This document shows positions 7,316-16,218 of a stretch of DNA of 64,000 bases, one piece after another. The notes below the pieces were generated by a model that was not told the origin of the DNA, made no database searches, and saw only the letters and a list, made by a program, of their open reading frames with translations. Source of the DNA: Algoriphagus machipongonensis (lineage in GTDB: Bacteria > Bacteroidota > Bacteroidia > Cytophagales > Cyclobacteriaceae); contig NZ_CM001023.1 of NCBI RefSeq assembly GCF_000166275.1, positions 1,268,501 through 1,332,500 of the forward strand. The letters run 5' to 3'. Numbering within the stretch: the stretch's first letter is position 1; each line of letters begins with the position of its first letter. The position numbers and the translations under genes are program-made.

Positions 7316-8446
7316 TTATTTTTTGTTTCCCAAATTATGGAAAACCACCAGCCCATCTTTACCAGCAACAGCGATATCCTTCCATCCATCGCCATTCAAA
7401 TCTTCTACTGAAAAATATAAGCCGGTTCCCTTTCCTTCTCCTGCAGGTCCGTAGCTGATCACGTTTTTGGAGAAAGATTCTCCATTCCATTTGAAATAAT
7501 AAAGCCCCACATAGTCTTTGCCCCCCGGGTCTTTACCATTATGAGCCCGATGGCGCTTGCCAGTGACCAACTCATTTTGTCCATCATTATCGATATCTAC
7601 CCATTCCATGGTATGGTATTGGGATTGAAAAGGATCGATTTGATGCTTGACAAAACTGATTTCACTTCCCGATTTCTTCTGCTCCATCCAAAACAAACCA
7701 AAAGCATGTGCCTTCCCAACAATGATATCAGGTAATCCATCAGTATTGACATCCGCAACAATCATCGGAATACTGGCATCACCTAAGTCAAAATCCTCAT
7801 GTAAAACCCATTTCCCGGTTTTTAGATCGTTTGGAGCTTCCAGCCAGCCGTTGGAAATCACCAGATCTTTGCGCCCATCTCCATTGATATCCCCCAATCC
7901 CAGACCATGGCCATGCATATCGACAACAGGGTATTTTTGGAACTGATCAGGGCCGGTTTTTTTATAATATGCCAAGGCTTTTCTTGGAGTATTTGGAAAG
8001 ATTTCCAAAACCCCATCGCCATCTATATCCCAACCTCGTGTTGTTTCTATATTCCCTGTTTTGGCAATTTCATGAGTTTTCCATTCTGATCCATCTCCCG
8101 GATTTTCCTTCCAGATCAAGGTTCCCTCAAACCATCCTCCGGTCACAAAATCCATCTTTCCATCCTCATTCACATCCATGGGAATGGTCGAAAAATCCTC
8201 ATAATATTCCCCAAAACGTTTGACTTGGCCAATCAAAGAGCGATCGACAAATTCTGGGCCTTTGTACCAAAAACTACCCGAAACCAAATCCAAAACCCCA
8301 TCATTATCTACATCAAATACTCCTACCGATTCCGTGCTTTCAAAAGCAATGAACTGTTTTTCGAATTTGACAGTCATTTCTTGGGCATAACTACTCAAAG
8401 AAAAACTTACAAAAAGCAGTAAAAATACGGGTTTGATTGGGTTCAT
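7316..8446 (-). CDS. secreted FG-GAP/VCBS repeat protein
   Basis: A 376-residue exported protein with a signal peptide (LLLFVSFSLSSYAQ, cleavage near residue 22) and a beta-propeller built from about seven FG-GAP units. Each unit has a calcium-binding DxDxDGxxD loop, for example DVDNDGVLDL (45-54), DVNEDGKMDF, DIDGDGVLEI, DINGDGRKDL, DVNTDGLPDI, DIDNDGQNEL and DLNGDGWKDI. Such proteins are usually extracellular binding modules; no enzyme motif is seen. It is downstream of, and in the same direction as, the 1050-residue dehydrogenase-cytochrome lipoprotein, separated by a 192-bp gap holding heptamer repeats, so co-transcription is possible but unproven. Confidence 0.88.
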   Translation of the reverse strand: MNPIKPVFLLLFVSFSLSSYAQEMTVKFEKQFIAFESTESVGVFDVDNDGVLDLVSGSFWYKGPEFVDRSLIGQVKRFGEYYEDFSTIPMDVNEDGKMDFVTGGWFEGTLIWKENPGDGSEWKTHEIAKTGNIETTRGWDIDGDGVLEIFPNTPRKALAYYKKTGPDQFQKYPVVDMHGHGLGLGDINGDGRKDLVISNGWLEAPNDLKTGKWVLHEDFDLGDASIPMIVADVNTDGLPDIIVGKAHAFGLFWMEQKKSGSEISFVKHQIDPFQSQYHTMEWVDIDNDGQNELVTGKRHRAHNGKDPGGKDYVGLYYFKWNGESFSKNVISYGPAGEGKGTGLYFSVEDLNGDGWKDIAVAGKDGLVVFHNLGNKK

Positions 8447-8461
8447 GGTGTCATTTGATTA

Positions 8462-8496
8462 TTGTACAAAGTACTATGTACCATGCACAAAGAATT
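8462..8496. repeat. degenerate heptamer tract with GTAC core
   Basis: Five consecutive 7-mers in register: TTGTACA, AAGTACT, ATGTACC, ATGCACA, AAGAATT. The first three share a central GTAC. The tract ends 16 bases before the start codon of the FG-GAP gene (8446), so it lies in its leader. A similar tract sits just upstream of cysS at 63311-63338. Confidence 0.6.
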
Positions 8497-8552
8497 GATG
8501 AATCTTGATTTTTTGTAGAGATAACTCTGTTGCCTTCTCTTCTTTTTGAAAG

Positions 8553-8640
8553 GGCTGAAATTTGAAGTAATCATTCTGAAGTCTGAAGTCATAATTCAGA
8601 AGTCTGAAATGTGACAACTGACAACTGACCACTGACCACT
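8553..8640. repeat. degenerate heptamer array abutting a stop codon
   Basis: About twelve 7-mers in strict register, from GGCTGAA (8553-8559) through TTCTGAA, GTCTGAA and ATGTGAC to AACTGAC (twice) and CACTGAC, ending in CACT at 8637-8640. The common core is CTGA at fixed phase. The last unit overlaps the stop codon of the 1050-residue gene (8639-8641). The array is non-coding, is not an ordinary microsatellite because units drift gradually along it, and is too short-period for CRISPR. Confidence 0.75.
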
Positions 8641-11600
8641 ATTTTTCCATTGGATGCATTTCAAGCAGATCTGCAGGCTTATAGAATCCTTCATGATCTT
8701 TAATCTCTTCTCTGACTTTTTTGACTAAATCAGGAGAAATTGCTGAAGCCTGATTACCAAATGAATTTCTTACAAATGTCAACACTGCAGCCACTTCAGA
8801 ATCATCCAGCATACCTTCGAATGGAGTCATAGGAACTTGACCTGGGTAGTCCTTACCCAATACTGTAATCGGACCTAACAAGCCTTTTAAGGCAATCTTA
8901 ATCAAGCGCTCTTCATTTCCTGTCACCCAAGGTGTGCCTGCTAAAGGAGGGAAGCCAGATGCAGCCAGTCCTCGACCATTTTCCTGATGACAGGTAGAGC
9001 AGAATCCTTCTCTTGCATAAATCTCTTTGCCTAAAACAAATAGTTCTCTATCCGATCCAGTCAATGAGGATTTTATATCTTCTTCTTTTTTCTCAGCGAC
9101 AGAAAGGCCGTTGATATGTGCAATGGCAGTTTCCAAAGTTCGAGGAATCCAAGTTTGGTCTTTTTCCTGTTTTTCGGCTTCCGCCAAAATTGGAACGCCC
9201 ACTTCTTTTGGTAGCCAGGAAGCTGCTGCTATGGCTTCCATTCTCACTCTTCCATTAGGGTCTTTTACAGCGGCCATTAGCAAGTCTGACTGATCAGCTA
9301 CCTGATGTCCTGTATACCTCAAAACCCTGACAGAAGCTGCCCTGACACGGTAATCTTCCGATTGTAAAAGCTGCTTCAAGAGATCCTGGTTTACTTTATT
9401 GATGCCCCAGGTCACCCAAAGACCTTCTAATCGATGGTGCTCATAGCGAGGATCTGAAGGATCCAATTCAGCGATCCATTTTTCTACTGCCTGATACACT
9501 TCATCCGCATCTCTGCCTCGAAGTTCTCTTCGGGTACGATATCTGGTTCTATATTCTGGAAGTTTAAGGTTTTCTAATAATTCAGGTATGCTTGCGCCAT
9601 CAATTTTTGCTGGTTCCAATAATGGGCGCGAAGGATAAGTGACTCTATAAATTCTGCCATGTACATGATCTCTGAATGGGTCTCTAGCATTATGTTGCAT
9701 GTGACCGATCAGGATGTTGTGCCAATCGACCACATAGAGAGATCCATCTGGTGCGATCTCCATGTCTACAGGTCGGAAATTCCCGTCTGTAGAGGTGATT
9801 AAGTCTTGTGACCAATTAGTAGTAAAACCAACCGTGTCTTCTTTGACTTTATGCTGTTTGGTTCCCAAGAATCCAATGGTATTATTAATGATCAAATCTC
9901 CCTGAGCTTCTTCAGGAAAATGTCGGCTATAAATAAACTCCAAACCAGATGTAGGCCGAACCATATGTTCCTGCTCAATCAAATTTGGGCCTTTATAATT
10001 GGCATTTCCATACCTAGGATACACTGAGCCAGGAAGCATCCAGTTGACGTTAGGGCCGGAAGTCTCTGCGTAGAAGTTCTGTCCCCATTCATCAAAAGCG
10101 ATTCCCCAAGGATTTGGGATGCTCACTTGATTTACTCTTTCCAATTTATGTCTCTTGGGCTCATATCTGTAAAAACCACCGTTAGTCGCTCTGACAGGGC
10201 CATAGGAGGTTTCGATATTAGAGTGAAGGAACACGCCCTCTGCCATATGAATAGCTCCACTTTCATCCGTAGTAAAAGCAGAAATGGCATGATGCGTATC
10301 ATGATCATCAAAACCACTTAATAGGATTTCTTTGCTATCAGCTTTCCCGTCACCGTCAGTATCTTTCAATAACACCAAATTGGGAGCTTGAGAAACGTAA
10401 ACTCCCTCCGTAGCGATTTCAAATCCAACAGGGATAGAAAGTCCATCAGCAAAGACCGTTTCTTTATCAGCCTTGCCATCGTTATCAGTATCTTCTAAAA
10501 TGATAAGTTTATCATTGGGTTTAGAATCTCCTGGCTTGTAATGAGGATAACTAGGCATCACCGCCACCCAAAGACGTCCTTTATTGTCAAAAGACATTTG
10601 TACTGGATTGGCTAGCTCTGGGAATTCTTCTTCAGAGGCAAAAAGCTCAATTTTATAACCCTCAGGAACTGTGATGGTTTCAAGAGCATCCTCTCCATAT
10701 TTATATTCCAAATCTCCATTTGCATCAGGGTTGTAATTCGTTTTTACTTCTGGCAAAGTTCTGGTCAATGCATCAGCAGCTGCTAAATCTTTCTTTTCTC
10801 CTTTCGTGGCCATCCAAATAGCAGTATCACGGATAGCAGTCATTTGACGAATTTTTTCCAATTCAAATGGGTAGTTGTCTGGTCCAAATGGATCATACCT
10901 TCTTCCAAAAACATGGACCCCATTGGGTATTTTATAATCGTTGTGCCAGATCCAGTTTTTTTCCATGACAGCTTCATGGATCAGCTCTTCATGTTGAGTT
11001 GCCTTTGACTGCCCTCCAAAAAGTTCATCAGCTAAAAACTCAGAAAACATTTGATAACCTTTGTCATTTAACTGAGATCCATCAATGGTTAATGGCTCAT
11101 TTTCCATCGCATACCATTTCTCGCTAGGCCCGAAAGCATCAATGAAAATAACATTCTCATATTTGGAAGTAACCTCTTCCATAGCTTCAGTATAGCTTAA
11201 TAAATTCTTGTTTTCTTGCTCTCCATTTGGAACATCCAATTGATCAGAAAGATCCTCAAATGCAATTGGAGACACTATCGCTAATTGTGGAGGAAGAGTG
11301 TCATGGTAATTTTGTGAGAGGGTGTGTCGGATAAATGCATCCAATTCCGCTTTGTAATTTTCAATTCCTGCTTCTCCCTGAAAACTTTCGGGACTTCCAA
11401 AAAATCCAATAATGATATCTGCATTCAATCTATTTAACCACTCATCAGGCTTTTCAAAAAAACCTATGCTACCAGAAGGTGTTGCGTATTCTTCTTGAAA
11501 TTCCTCTGCTCCGGGAAAAGCCCAAGGGTCATTGGTAGCGGATCTAGGTCTGAATCCCGGAGTGTCACCAGGATCACTCATGTTTCTGATGAAAAGCTCT

Positions 11601-11791
11601 TGATCCGGAAACCTCTTGTAAATTTCCGTTTCAAAGTATCCGAAATTCATCATTCGGGACCCTAGGTTATTGCCAACCATGGCGATCGTACTGTTTTTTT
11701 TAACCTCTAACTTTTTGTCAGGCGTGCAACTAAATGCTAAAAGTCCAACTACGACAACAAGTAATTGGAATAGTGATTTTGTTCTTTTCAT
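8639..11791 (-). CDS. large lipoprotein: SGNH-like domain, propeller dehydrogenase, HEAT-like region and cytochrome c
   Basis: A 1050-residue secreted lipoprotein (lipobox LLAFSC, Cys about 22). Residues about 33-265 resemble an SGNH/GDSL hydrolase-like domain (MVGNNLGSRMMNFGYF start, later DGSQLNDKGYQMFSEFL). About 370-720 form the beta-propeller of 'PVC-type heme-binding' or membrane-bound dehydrogenase proteins (PEGYKIELFASEEEFPELA, GRLWVAVMPSYPHY). About 740-900 is a helical HEAT-like region. The C-terminus is a monoheme cytochrome c with CSTCH at about 931-935 and a likely axial Met near 988. The architecture is known from Planctomycetes and Bacteroidota, where the substrate (probably a sugar or alcohol) is not established. 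A heptamer repeat array abuts its stop codon. Confidence 0.85.
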   Translation of the reverse strand: MKRTKSLFQLLVVVVGLLAFSCTPDKKLEVKKNSTIAMVGNNLGSRMMNFGYFETEIYKRFPDQELFIRNMSDPGDTPGFRPRSATNDPWAFPGAEEFQEEYATPSGSIGFFEKPDEWLNRLNADIIIGFFGSPESFQGEAGIENYKAELDAFIRHTLSQNYHDTLPPQLAIVSPIAFEDLSDQLDVPNGEQENKNLLSYTEAMEEVTSKYENVIFIDAFGPSEKWYAMENEPLTIDGSQLNDKGYQMFSEFLADELFGGQSKATQHEELIHEAVMEKNWIWHNDYKIPNGVHVFGRRYDPFGPDNYPFELEKIRQMTAIRDTAIWMATKGEKKDLAAADALTRTLPEVKTNYNPDANGDLEYKYGEDALETITVPEGYKIELFASEEEFPELANPVQMSFDNKGRLWVAVMPSYPHYKPGDSKPNDKLIILEDTDNDGKADKETVFADGLSIPVGFEIATEGVYVSQAPNLVLLKDTDGDGKADSKEILLSGFDDHDTHHAISAFTTDESGAIHMAEGVFLHSNIETSYGPVRATNGGFYRYEPKRHKLERVNQVSIPNPWGIAFDEWGQNFYAETSGPNVNWMLPGSVYPRYGNANYKGPNLIEQEHMVRPTSGLEFIYSRHFPEEAQGDLIINNTIGFLGTKQHKVKEDTVGFTTNWSQDLITSTDGNFRPVDMEIAPDGSLYVVDWHNILIGHMQHNARDPFRDHVHGRIYRVTYPSRPLLEPAKIDGASIPELLENLKLPEYRTRYRTRRELRGRDADEVYQAVEKWIAELDPSDPRYEHHRLEGLWVTWGINKVNQDLLKQLLQSEDYRVRAASVRVLRYTGHQVADQSDLLMAAVKDPNGRVRMEAIAAASWLPKEVGVPILAEAEKQEKDQTWIPRTLETAIAHINGLSVAEKKEEDIKSSLTGSDRELFVLGKEIYAREGFCSTCHQENGRGLAASGFPPLAGTPWVTGNEERLIKIALKGLLGPITVLGKDYPGQVPMTPFEGMLDDSEVAAVLTFVRNSFGNQASAISPDLVKKVREEIKDHEGFYKPADLLEMHPMEK

Positions 11792-11954
11792 GATTGGGTA
11801 TTCACATCTATCCTAAGTTTAAGGAGAAATGCAGGGTTTAACAAGATTATTGTAGTCTTCGGAAATATTCTGTGGTTAAATGGAAAATTTGAGAAACTAG
11901 TTATAGGTTTTTTGAAAATTTTCTATCCTGTACAATCAGGTTTGAGGATTTTAC

Positions 11955-11985
11955 AAAAAAAATGCGCAAGTAAAACCTGCGCATT
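11955..11985 (-). terminator. rho-independent terminator of the DUF2911/TIM-barrel pair
   Basis: On the minus strand an 8-bp perfect stem (AATGCGCA/TGCGCATT, plus-strand arms 11961-11968 and 11978-11985) with a 9-base loop is followed by a run of T. It lies 23 bases after the DUF2911 stop codon. Confidence 0.8.
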
Positions 11986-12007
11986 AAAATTATCAGTTTT
12001 GTTCTGG

Positions 12008-12610
12008 TTAGAACATTCCTTTGAAACTTTCTATTTTTTGATCCACTTGAGTGTCTACATAAAAAGTCAACATGACGTCTGCCCACATAAATGTGACAGA
12101 AGCAACTTTATTATCCTCCGCAGAAATGAAATAAGCTAACCTTTCAAAAGTCTCTGGTGCTGGAATAGGAGATACTTTGATCGCTACAGCATCATCTTTC
12201 ATCATAGCCTCTTCGTCAATTCCACCATCTTTCATATAAGCAAAGACAGCGTTTCCTTTTCCATTGAGGTGAATAGTCCAATCACCACTTTCCATTGGTG
12301 TAATGAAGAGAGAGTATTTTCCTGCGCCAAGGGTTTTACCACCTACACTTACTGGCGTGCTAAACTCTATCATTGTTGGGCCATTGGCACCTGCTCTCCA
12401 GGTAACTCCGTATTTTTCTAGTTCTCCAAATACTTTTCTTCCTTTTACCGCAGGGGATGAGTAGTCTATACTGATTTTAGTGAAACCAACTACCTGAGAT
12501 ACGAAGGCTGCTGGGCTAGGTGCGGGAGATTGTAATTGGGCGAAAGACTGTGAAGTAAAAGCCAAGAAGACACCTAGTGCCAAAGTCAGGTAAATGTGTT
12601 TTTTGTTCAT
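12008..12610 (-). CDS. secreted DUF2911 protein
   Basis: A 200-residue exported protein with a signal peptide ending at SQSFAQ (about residue 25). The core DYSSPAVKGRKVFGELEKYG and FSTPVSVGGKTLGAGKYSL segments are diagnostic of DUF2911, a Bacteroidota-typical periplasmic family of unknown function. It lies 24 bp downstream of the TIM-barrel gene on the same strand and is followed by a strong terminator, so the two form a two-gene operon. No catalytic motif is visible. Confidence 0.9.
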   Translation of the reverse strand: MNKKHIYLTLALGVFLAFTSQSFAQLQSPAPSPAAFVSQVVGFTKISIDYSSPAVKGRKVFGELEKYGVTWRAGANGPTMIEFSTPVSVGGKTLGAGKYSLFITPMESGDWTIHLNGKGNAVFAYMKDGGIDEEAMMKDDAVAIKVSPIPAPETFERLAYFISAEDNKVASVTFMWADVMLTFYVDTQVDQKIESFKGMF

Positions 12611-12634
12611 TCGTGTTTGTTTTGATATAGAAAT

Positions 12635-13477
12635 TTATTTTAATAATTCTTTTTTGATGAATGCGACGCTTAAAGGAATTTGTTCTACGGATCTAGAACT
12701 CTCATCCTCAATAGTCAAGTATTCCGTGTTTTGCTTTTTGGCTTGTTTTATCAAACCTGCAATGTCCACATCACCAGTGCCAAGTACTACATTGGTCTCA
12801 ACATCTCCATGACCATCGTTTGAGTTGGGAGTTCCAATCAATCTATCCTTTAAATGGAGCATGGGGAATTTCCCCTTATATTTTTTCATGATTTTCAATG
12901 GATCTCCTCCGCCCATTTTTACCCAAAAAACATCCATGTTGAAAGCGAAATTTTCTGCGTTTTTCAACATGTAGTCCATGATAGTTCCTTTTCCTTCTGG
13001 GTTGGGTGAAAATTCATAACCATGAGGGTGATATAAAAATTGAAGTCCTTCCGCTTGAAAATCTTTTCCTACCTGATTAAACAAGGCTGTGGCCACCTTG
13101 ATTTCATCTAATGAAATTGGGCCATCCTCATGTGGAATCCAATAGCAAGTCACGTATTTTGCCCCATACTTTTTAGCCTGATCGACGATGGGTTGGATAG
13201 TCTTGGTTAATTGGTTGTAATCAGCACCTACACCTATAAATTTCAGATCGTTATCAGCCAAAAGTTTTTGATATTCAGTATCTGTCATACCGTAATTTCC
13301 CCCTCCTTCAAGGTTAGAAATTCCCCATTCTGAAATGAGCTGATGGTACTTGACAGGATCTTCTTTCATTTCATTTCGAAGGGAGTAAAGCTGTAAAGCG
13401 ATCTCCTGAGAAAATGCGGTTGAGGTACACAAAAACGTGAAAATTGCAAAGAACAGGAGTTGAAACTGTTTTTTCAT
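12635..13477 (-). CDS. secreted sugar phosphate isomerase/epimerase-like TIM-barrel protein
   Basis: A 280-residue protein of the xylose-isomerase-like TIM-barrel superfamily carrying a signal peptide (LLFFAIFTFLCTSTAFSQ, cleavage about residue 24), so it acts in the periplasm. Typical strands are visible: LQLYSLRNEM, FLYHPHGYEF, FAFNMDVFWVKMGG and FPMLHLKDR. The acidic/histidine residues that bind metal in this fold (HPHGYE, D of NMDVFW, H of MLHLKD, E near the C-terminus in YLTIEDE) are present. Secreted members are common in Bacteroidota and Planctomycetes and probably act on keto- or inositol-like sugars. It is the first gene of a two-gene operon with DUF2911 and is divergent from the Tat-signal propeller gene. 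Confidence 0.88.
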   Translation of the reverse strand: MKKQFQLLFFAIFTFLCTSTAFSQEIALQLYSLRNEMKEDPVKYHQLISEWGISNLEGGGNYGMTDTEYQKLLADNDLKFIGVGADYNQLTKTIQPIVDQAKKYGAKYVTCYWIPHEDGPISLDEIKVATALFNQVGKDFQAEGLQFLYHPHGYEFSPNPEGKGTIMDYMLKNAENFAFNMDVFWVKMGGGDPLKIMKKYKGKFPMLHLKDRLIGTPNSNDGHGDVETNVVLGTGDVDIAGLIKQAKKQNTEYLTIEDESSRSVEQIPLSVAFIKKELLK

Positions 13478-13567
13478 CTGGGTTTAATGTTTTGTTTCTC
13501 GTAAATTACGAAGATTGTTCGGTTTAATTACCAGAATAATGTATATCAAATCAATATCCCAAATTTT

Positions 13568-14608
13568 ATGAAAACAAGTCGCAGAGACTTTGTCAAACAA
13601 ACTTCCCTCGCGGGTCTAGCAATGAGTTTAAAACCTACATTTTCTTTTGGATTTAACACAGATGTAATAATTGGTCACGGAGACTTTCAGTACAAAGTCG
13701 ATAAAGAGTGGGGGATGCTGGATCCTTCAAAAGTTCCGGTAGTCAATTGTCATGAAATGATCATGGATCGAAAGGGTCGTATGATTATGATTACAGACGA
13801 AGCAAAGAACAATGCCATTATTTATGATCAATCTGGAAAACTACTAGATACTTGGACTTTAAACCTCGACAGAGCTCACGGACTGACCTTGGTGGATGAA
13901 GGTGATGCGGAGTATTTATGGGTTTCTGATAACGGAGGAAGAGTGATTAAAACAACCCTTGATGGGAAAGTTGTGACAGAAATAAAGTCCCCTGTTTCAG
14001 AAGGTATTTATACTGAGAAAATGTCCTTTGTGCCTACAGAAACGACCATCGGACCCAATGGAGATTTATATGTAGCAGATGGCTATGGGTCGCAATATTT
14101 TTTGCAGTATGATAAGGATGGTAATTTCAAAAGGAAGTTCGGTGGTCCCGGTTCGGAAGATGGGCAGTTTAGCACAGCTCATGGAATCACAGTTGACTAT
14201 AGAAATGGTAAACCAACCTTGCTTTGTACCTCTAGAGGCCATAATTCCTTTAAAAGGTTTACACTGGATGGTGAATATATAGAGACGATTTTTTTACCGG
14301 GTGCATTTGTTTGCCGACCTGTAATCCATGGCGATAACCTTTATGCCGGTGTTTGCTGGTCAAGATTAAGATACTTGGAACAAACTCCAGATTCAGGTTT
14401 TGTGACCATTTTGGACAAGAATAATAAGGTGGTTTCAAATCCTGGAGGCACGGCTCCAGAATATCGAGATGGGAAATTACAATTGATGGTTCAAGATCAA
14501 CCCATATTTAAGCATTGCCATGATGTCTGTATTGATCAGGATGAAAATATTTATGTGTGTCAATGGAATGCCGGGAAAACATATCCTATCAAATTAACCA
14601 GAGTTTAA
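13568..14608 (+). CDS. Tat-exported NHL/6-bladed beta-propeller protein
   Basis: A 346-residue protein with a twin-arginine signal (SRRDFVKQ at residues 4-11, then a short hydrophobic stretch), so it is probably exported folded. The rest is a beta-propeller with NHL-type repeats such as GPNGDLYVADGYGSQY, DGNFKRKFGGPGSEDGQF and IDQDENIYVCQW. NHL propellers act as hydrolases, lyases or binding scaffolds; no decisive catalytic set is evident. It is divergent from the secreted TIM-barrel gene, with about 90 bp between start codons, and is followed after 25 bp by the VOC gene. Confidence 0.85.
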   Translation: MKTSRRDFVKQTSLAGLAMSLKPTFSFGFNTDVIIGHGDFQYKVDKEWGMLDPSKVPVVNCHEMIMDRKGRMIMITDEAKNNAIIYDQSGKLLDTWTLNLDRAHGLTLVDEGDAEYLWVSDNGGRVIKTTLDGKVVTEIKSPVSEGIYTEKMSFVPTETTIGPNGDLYVADGYGSQYFLQYDKDGNFKRKFGGPGSEDGQFSTAHGITVDYRNGKPTLLCTSRGHNSFKRFTLDGEYIETIFLPGAFVCRPVIHGDNLYAGVCWSRLRYLEQTPDSGFVTILDKNNKVVSNPGGTAPEYRDGKLQLMVQDQPIFKHCHDVCIDQDENIYVCQWNAGKTYPIKLTRV

Positions 14609-14633
14609 ATGAATTAACCTAAACATATAAATT

Positions 14634-15014
14634 ATGAAAACAGTAACTGTAGGCTGGTTTGAAATCCCTGTGGAAGATATGGACCGAGCGATTGCATTTT
14701 ATGAAAAAGTGTTTGACTGTAAGCTGAATAAGCAAGTAATGGGTGATTTTCAAATGGCTTGGTTTCCTTGGGATGAAACCGGAAAAGGGGCTGGTGGCAG
14801 CTTGGTCTATCACAAAGAGTTTTACAAAATCAGTGATCTCGCTGGGCCATTGATTTATTTTTCTTCAGCGGATTGCGACATTGAGCTTGGAAAAATCGAA
14901 GAGGCTGGAGGAAAGATTCAAATTCCAAAAAGGATGATCGCACCTGATATAGGGTATATGGGTGTGTTTTTGGACTCTGAAGGCAATCGAATTGCCCTGC
15001 ATTCTCAAAGCTAA
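14634..15014 (+). CDS. VOC (glyoxalase/bleomycin-resistance) family protein
   Basis: A 126-residue single-unit VOC protein. The opening GWFEIPVEDMDRAIAFYEKVF is the classic beta-alpha pattern of the fold, and the second beta-alpha-beta unit ends with GYMGVFLDSEGNRIALHSQ. Many small cytoplasmic members have no assigned substrate; related Bacteroidota proteins are annotated as glyoxalases. The gene follows the propeller gene after 25 bp and precedes the AlkB-like gene by 26 bp, all on the plus strand, so the three may be transcribed together, though no functional link is obvious. Confidence 0.9.
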   Translation: MKTVTVGWFEIPVEDMDRAIAFYEKVFDCKLNKQVMGDFQMAWFPWDETGKGAGGSLVYHKEFYKISDLAGPLIYFSSADCDIELGKIEEAGGKIQIPKRMIAPDIGYMGVFLDSEGNRIALHSQS

Positions 15015-15040
15015 AATTCCAAAAATAGTAAGTGGCTTAA

Positions 15041-15655
15041 ATGAGTTTGTTTGATTTAGAATTTGATCCTAAGAAAAACCTTCTTCCGTTAGATGGGACG
15101 GTTAATTATTATGGCAAATTATTGAGTCTAAAGGAAGCAAACTCTTATTTTTCTGTTTTGATGGATTCTATCGAGTGGAGGAATGATGAGGCCATAATTT
15201 TTGGGAAGAAGATAATCACCAAGAGGAAAGTGGCTTGGTATGCACAGTCAGCTTTTGAATACACTTATTCAAATCACACGAAAACTGCTTTGCCTTGGAC
15301 TCCAGAATTGCAGGAATTGAAATCGAAAATCGAAGAAAAGACAGGTGAGACTTTTAATTCCTGCCTGCTAAACCTATACCATAATGGCAGTGAAGGAATG
15401 GCATGGCATAGTGATGGGGAGAAAGATTTAAAAAGGAATGGGGCTATAGCATCCCTGAGTTTAGGGGCGGAAAGGAAATTTGCTTTTAAACATAAGGTAA
15501 GCAAGGAAAAAGTAGAAATGATTTTAGAGCAAGGGAGCCTGCTAGTGATGAAAGATGAGACCCAAAGCAATTGGTTGCATAGACTTCCACCCACGAAAAA
15601 GATTCATCAGCCCAGAATAAATCTGACCTTTCGAACCATCGTTGAATCTGTTTGA
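15041..15655 (+). CDS. AlkB-like 2-oxoglutarate/Fe(II) dioxygenase
   Basis: A 204-residue AlkB-family protein that oxidatively removes alkyl lesions from nucleic acids. The iron ligands H123, D125 (WHSDGE) and H180 (NWLHRLP) and the 2-oxoglutarate-binding arginines R192 and R198 (PRINLTFR) are all present at the expected spacing. The length and YHNGSEGMAWHSD resemble the ALKBH2/3-like bacterial group, not E. coli AlkB proper. The ATG at 15041 is preceded by an AT-rich stretch. The stop is 2 bp from the convergent lutC stop. Confidence 0.92.
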   Translation: MSLFDLEFDPKKNLLPLDGTVNYYGKLLSLKEANSYFSVLMDSIEWRNDEAIIFGKKIITKRKVAWYAQSAFEYTYSNHTKTALPWTPELQELKSKIEEKTGETFNSCLLNLYHNGSEGMAWHSDGEKDLKRNGAIASLSLGAERKFAFKHKVSKEKVEMILEQGSLLVMKDETQSNWLHRLPPTKKIHQPRINLTFRTIVESV

Positions 15656-15657
15656 GG

Positions 15658-16218
15658 TTAAACGAGAACTACCTTTAAGCTTTTTGCACCATGTGCGCCT
15701 ATAACGAGGGATTGTTCTATATCAGCGGTTTTGGAAGGCCCAGCGATAAATACCCCAAAACCGGAATGTTGTAAGCCTATTTTTTCATAAGCTTCATGCA
15801 TGTTGTTAAGGATTTGGGATTTTTCTAAAATAATCACCAGGTGTTGGGTGATGAAAGGTACTGCTCGCAAACCTAAATTTTCATCGTCCAGCCAGATCGC
15901 CGCATTTTCGGCTACTCCAAGTTGCCCGTCGATGATTGCAAGATCCAAGTCTTCCAAATCATGAGGATCCTCAGGAAGGTCGACAGATTTTAAATCTGGA
16001 AGGAGTTTCGAGCCTGAATAAACTTTTGGGAATGCTCCGGAATTCACCATATCCCAAAGCTCTTCCTTGAAAATTAAAGACCCTTTGTTATTCTGAAGTG
16101 AAGTTCCAAAAACGGTTACAGGGTCACCTTCAGAATCAAAAACAGGGACTTCAGGCAAAGGTTTTACTTCCTGTCCAAGCGCTTTAATTTTAGATAGAAT
16201 GGATTCTCTACTACTCAT
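15658..16218 (-). CDS. lutC: LutC/YkgG family lactate utilization protein
   Basis: A 186-residue LUD-domain protein, the LutC subunit of the LutABC L-lactate dehydrogenase. The C-terminal signature GPSKTADIEQSLVIGAHGAK is present, as is the N-terminal helical part. Its start overlaps the lutB stop by four bases (ATGA), and lutB overlaps lutA the same way, so the three subunits are translated in tandem. It is the last gene of the apparent rhamnose operon on the minus strand; L-lactate made from rhamnose through L-lactaldehyde would be oxidised to pyruvate here. Confidence 0.93.
   Translation of the reverse strand: MSSRESILSKIKALGQEVKPLPEVPVFDSEGDPVTVFGTSLQNNKGSLIFKEELWDMVNSGAFPKVYSGSKLLPDLKSVDLPEDPHDLEDLDLAIIDGQLGVAENAAIWLDDENLGLRAVPFITQHLVIILEKSQILNNMHEAYEKIGLQHSGFGVFIAGPSKTADIEQSLVIGAHGAKSLKVVLV

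Noticed and set aside
8553..8640. CRISPR array
   Set aside because: The period is 7 bp with no spacers, and there are no cas genes in the window.
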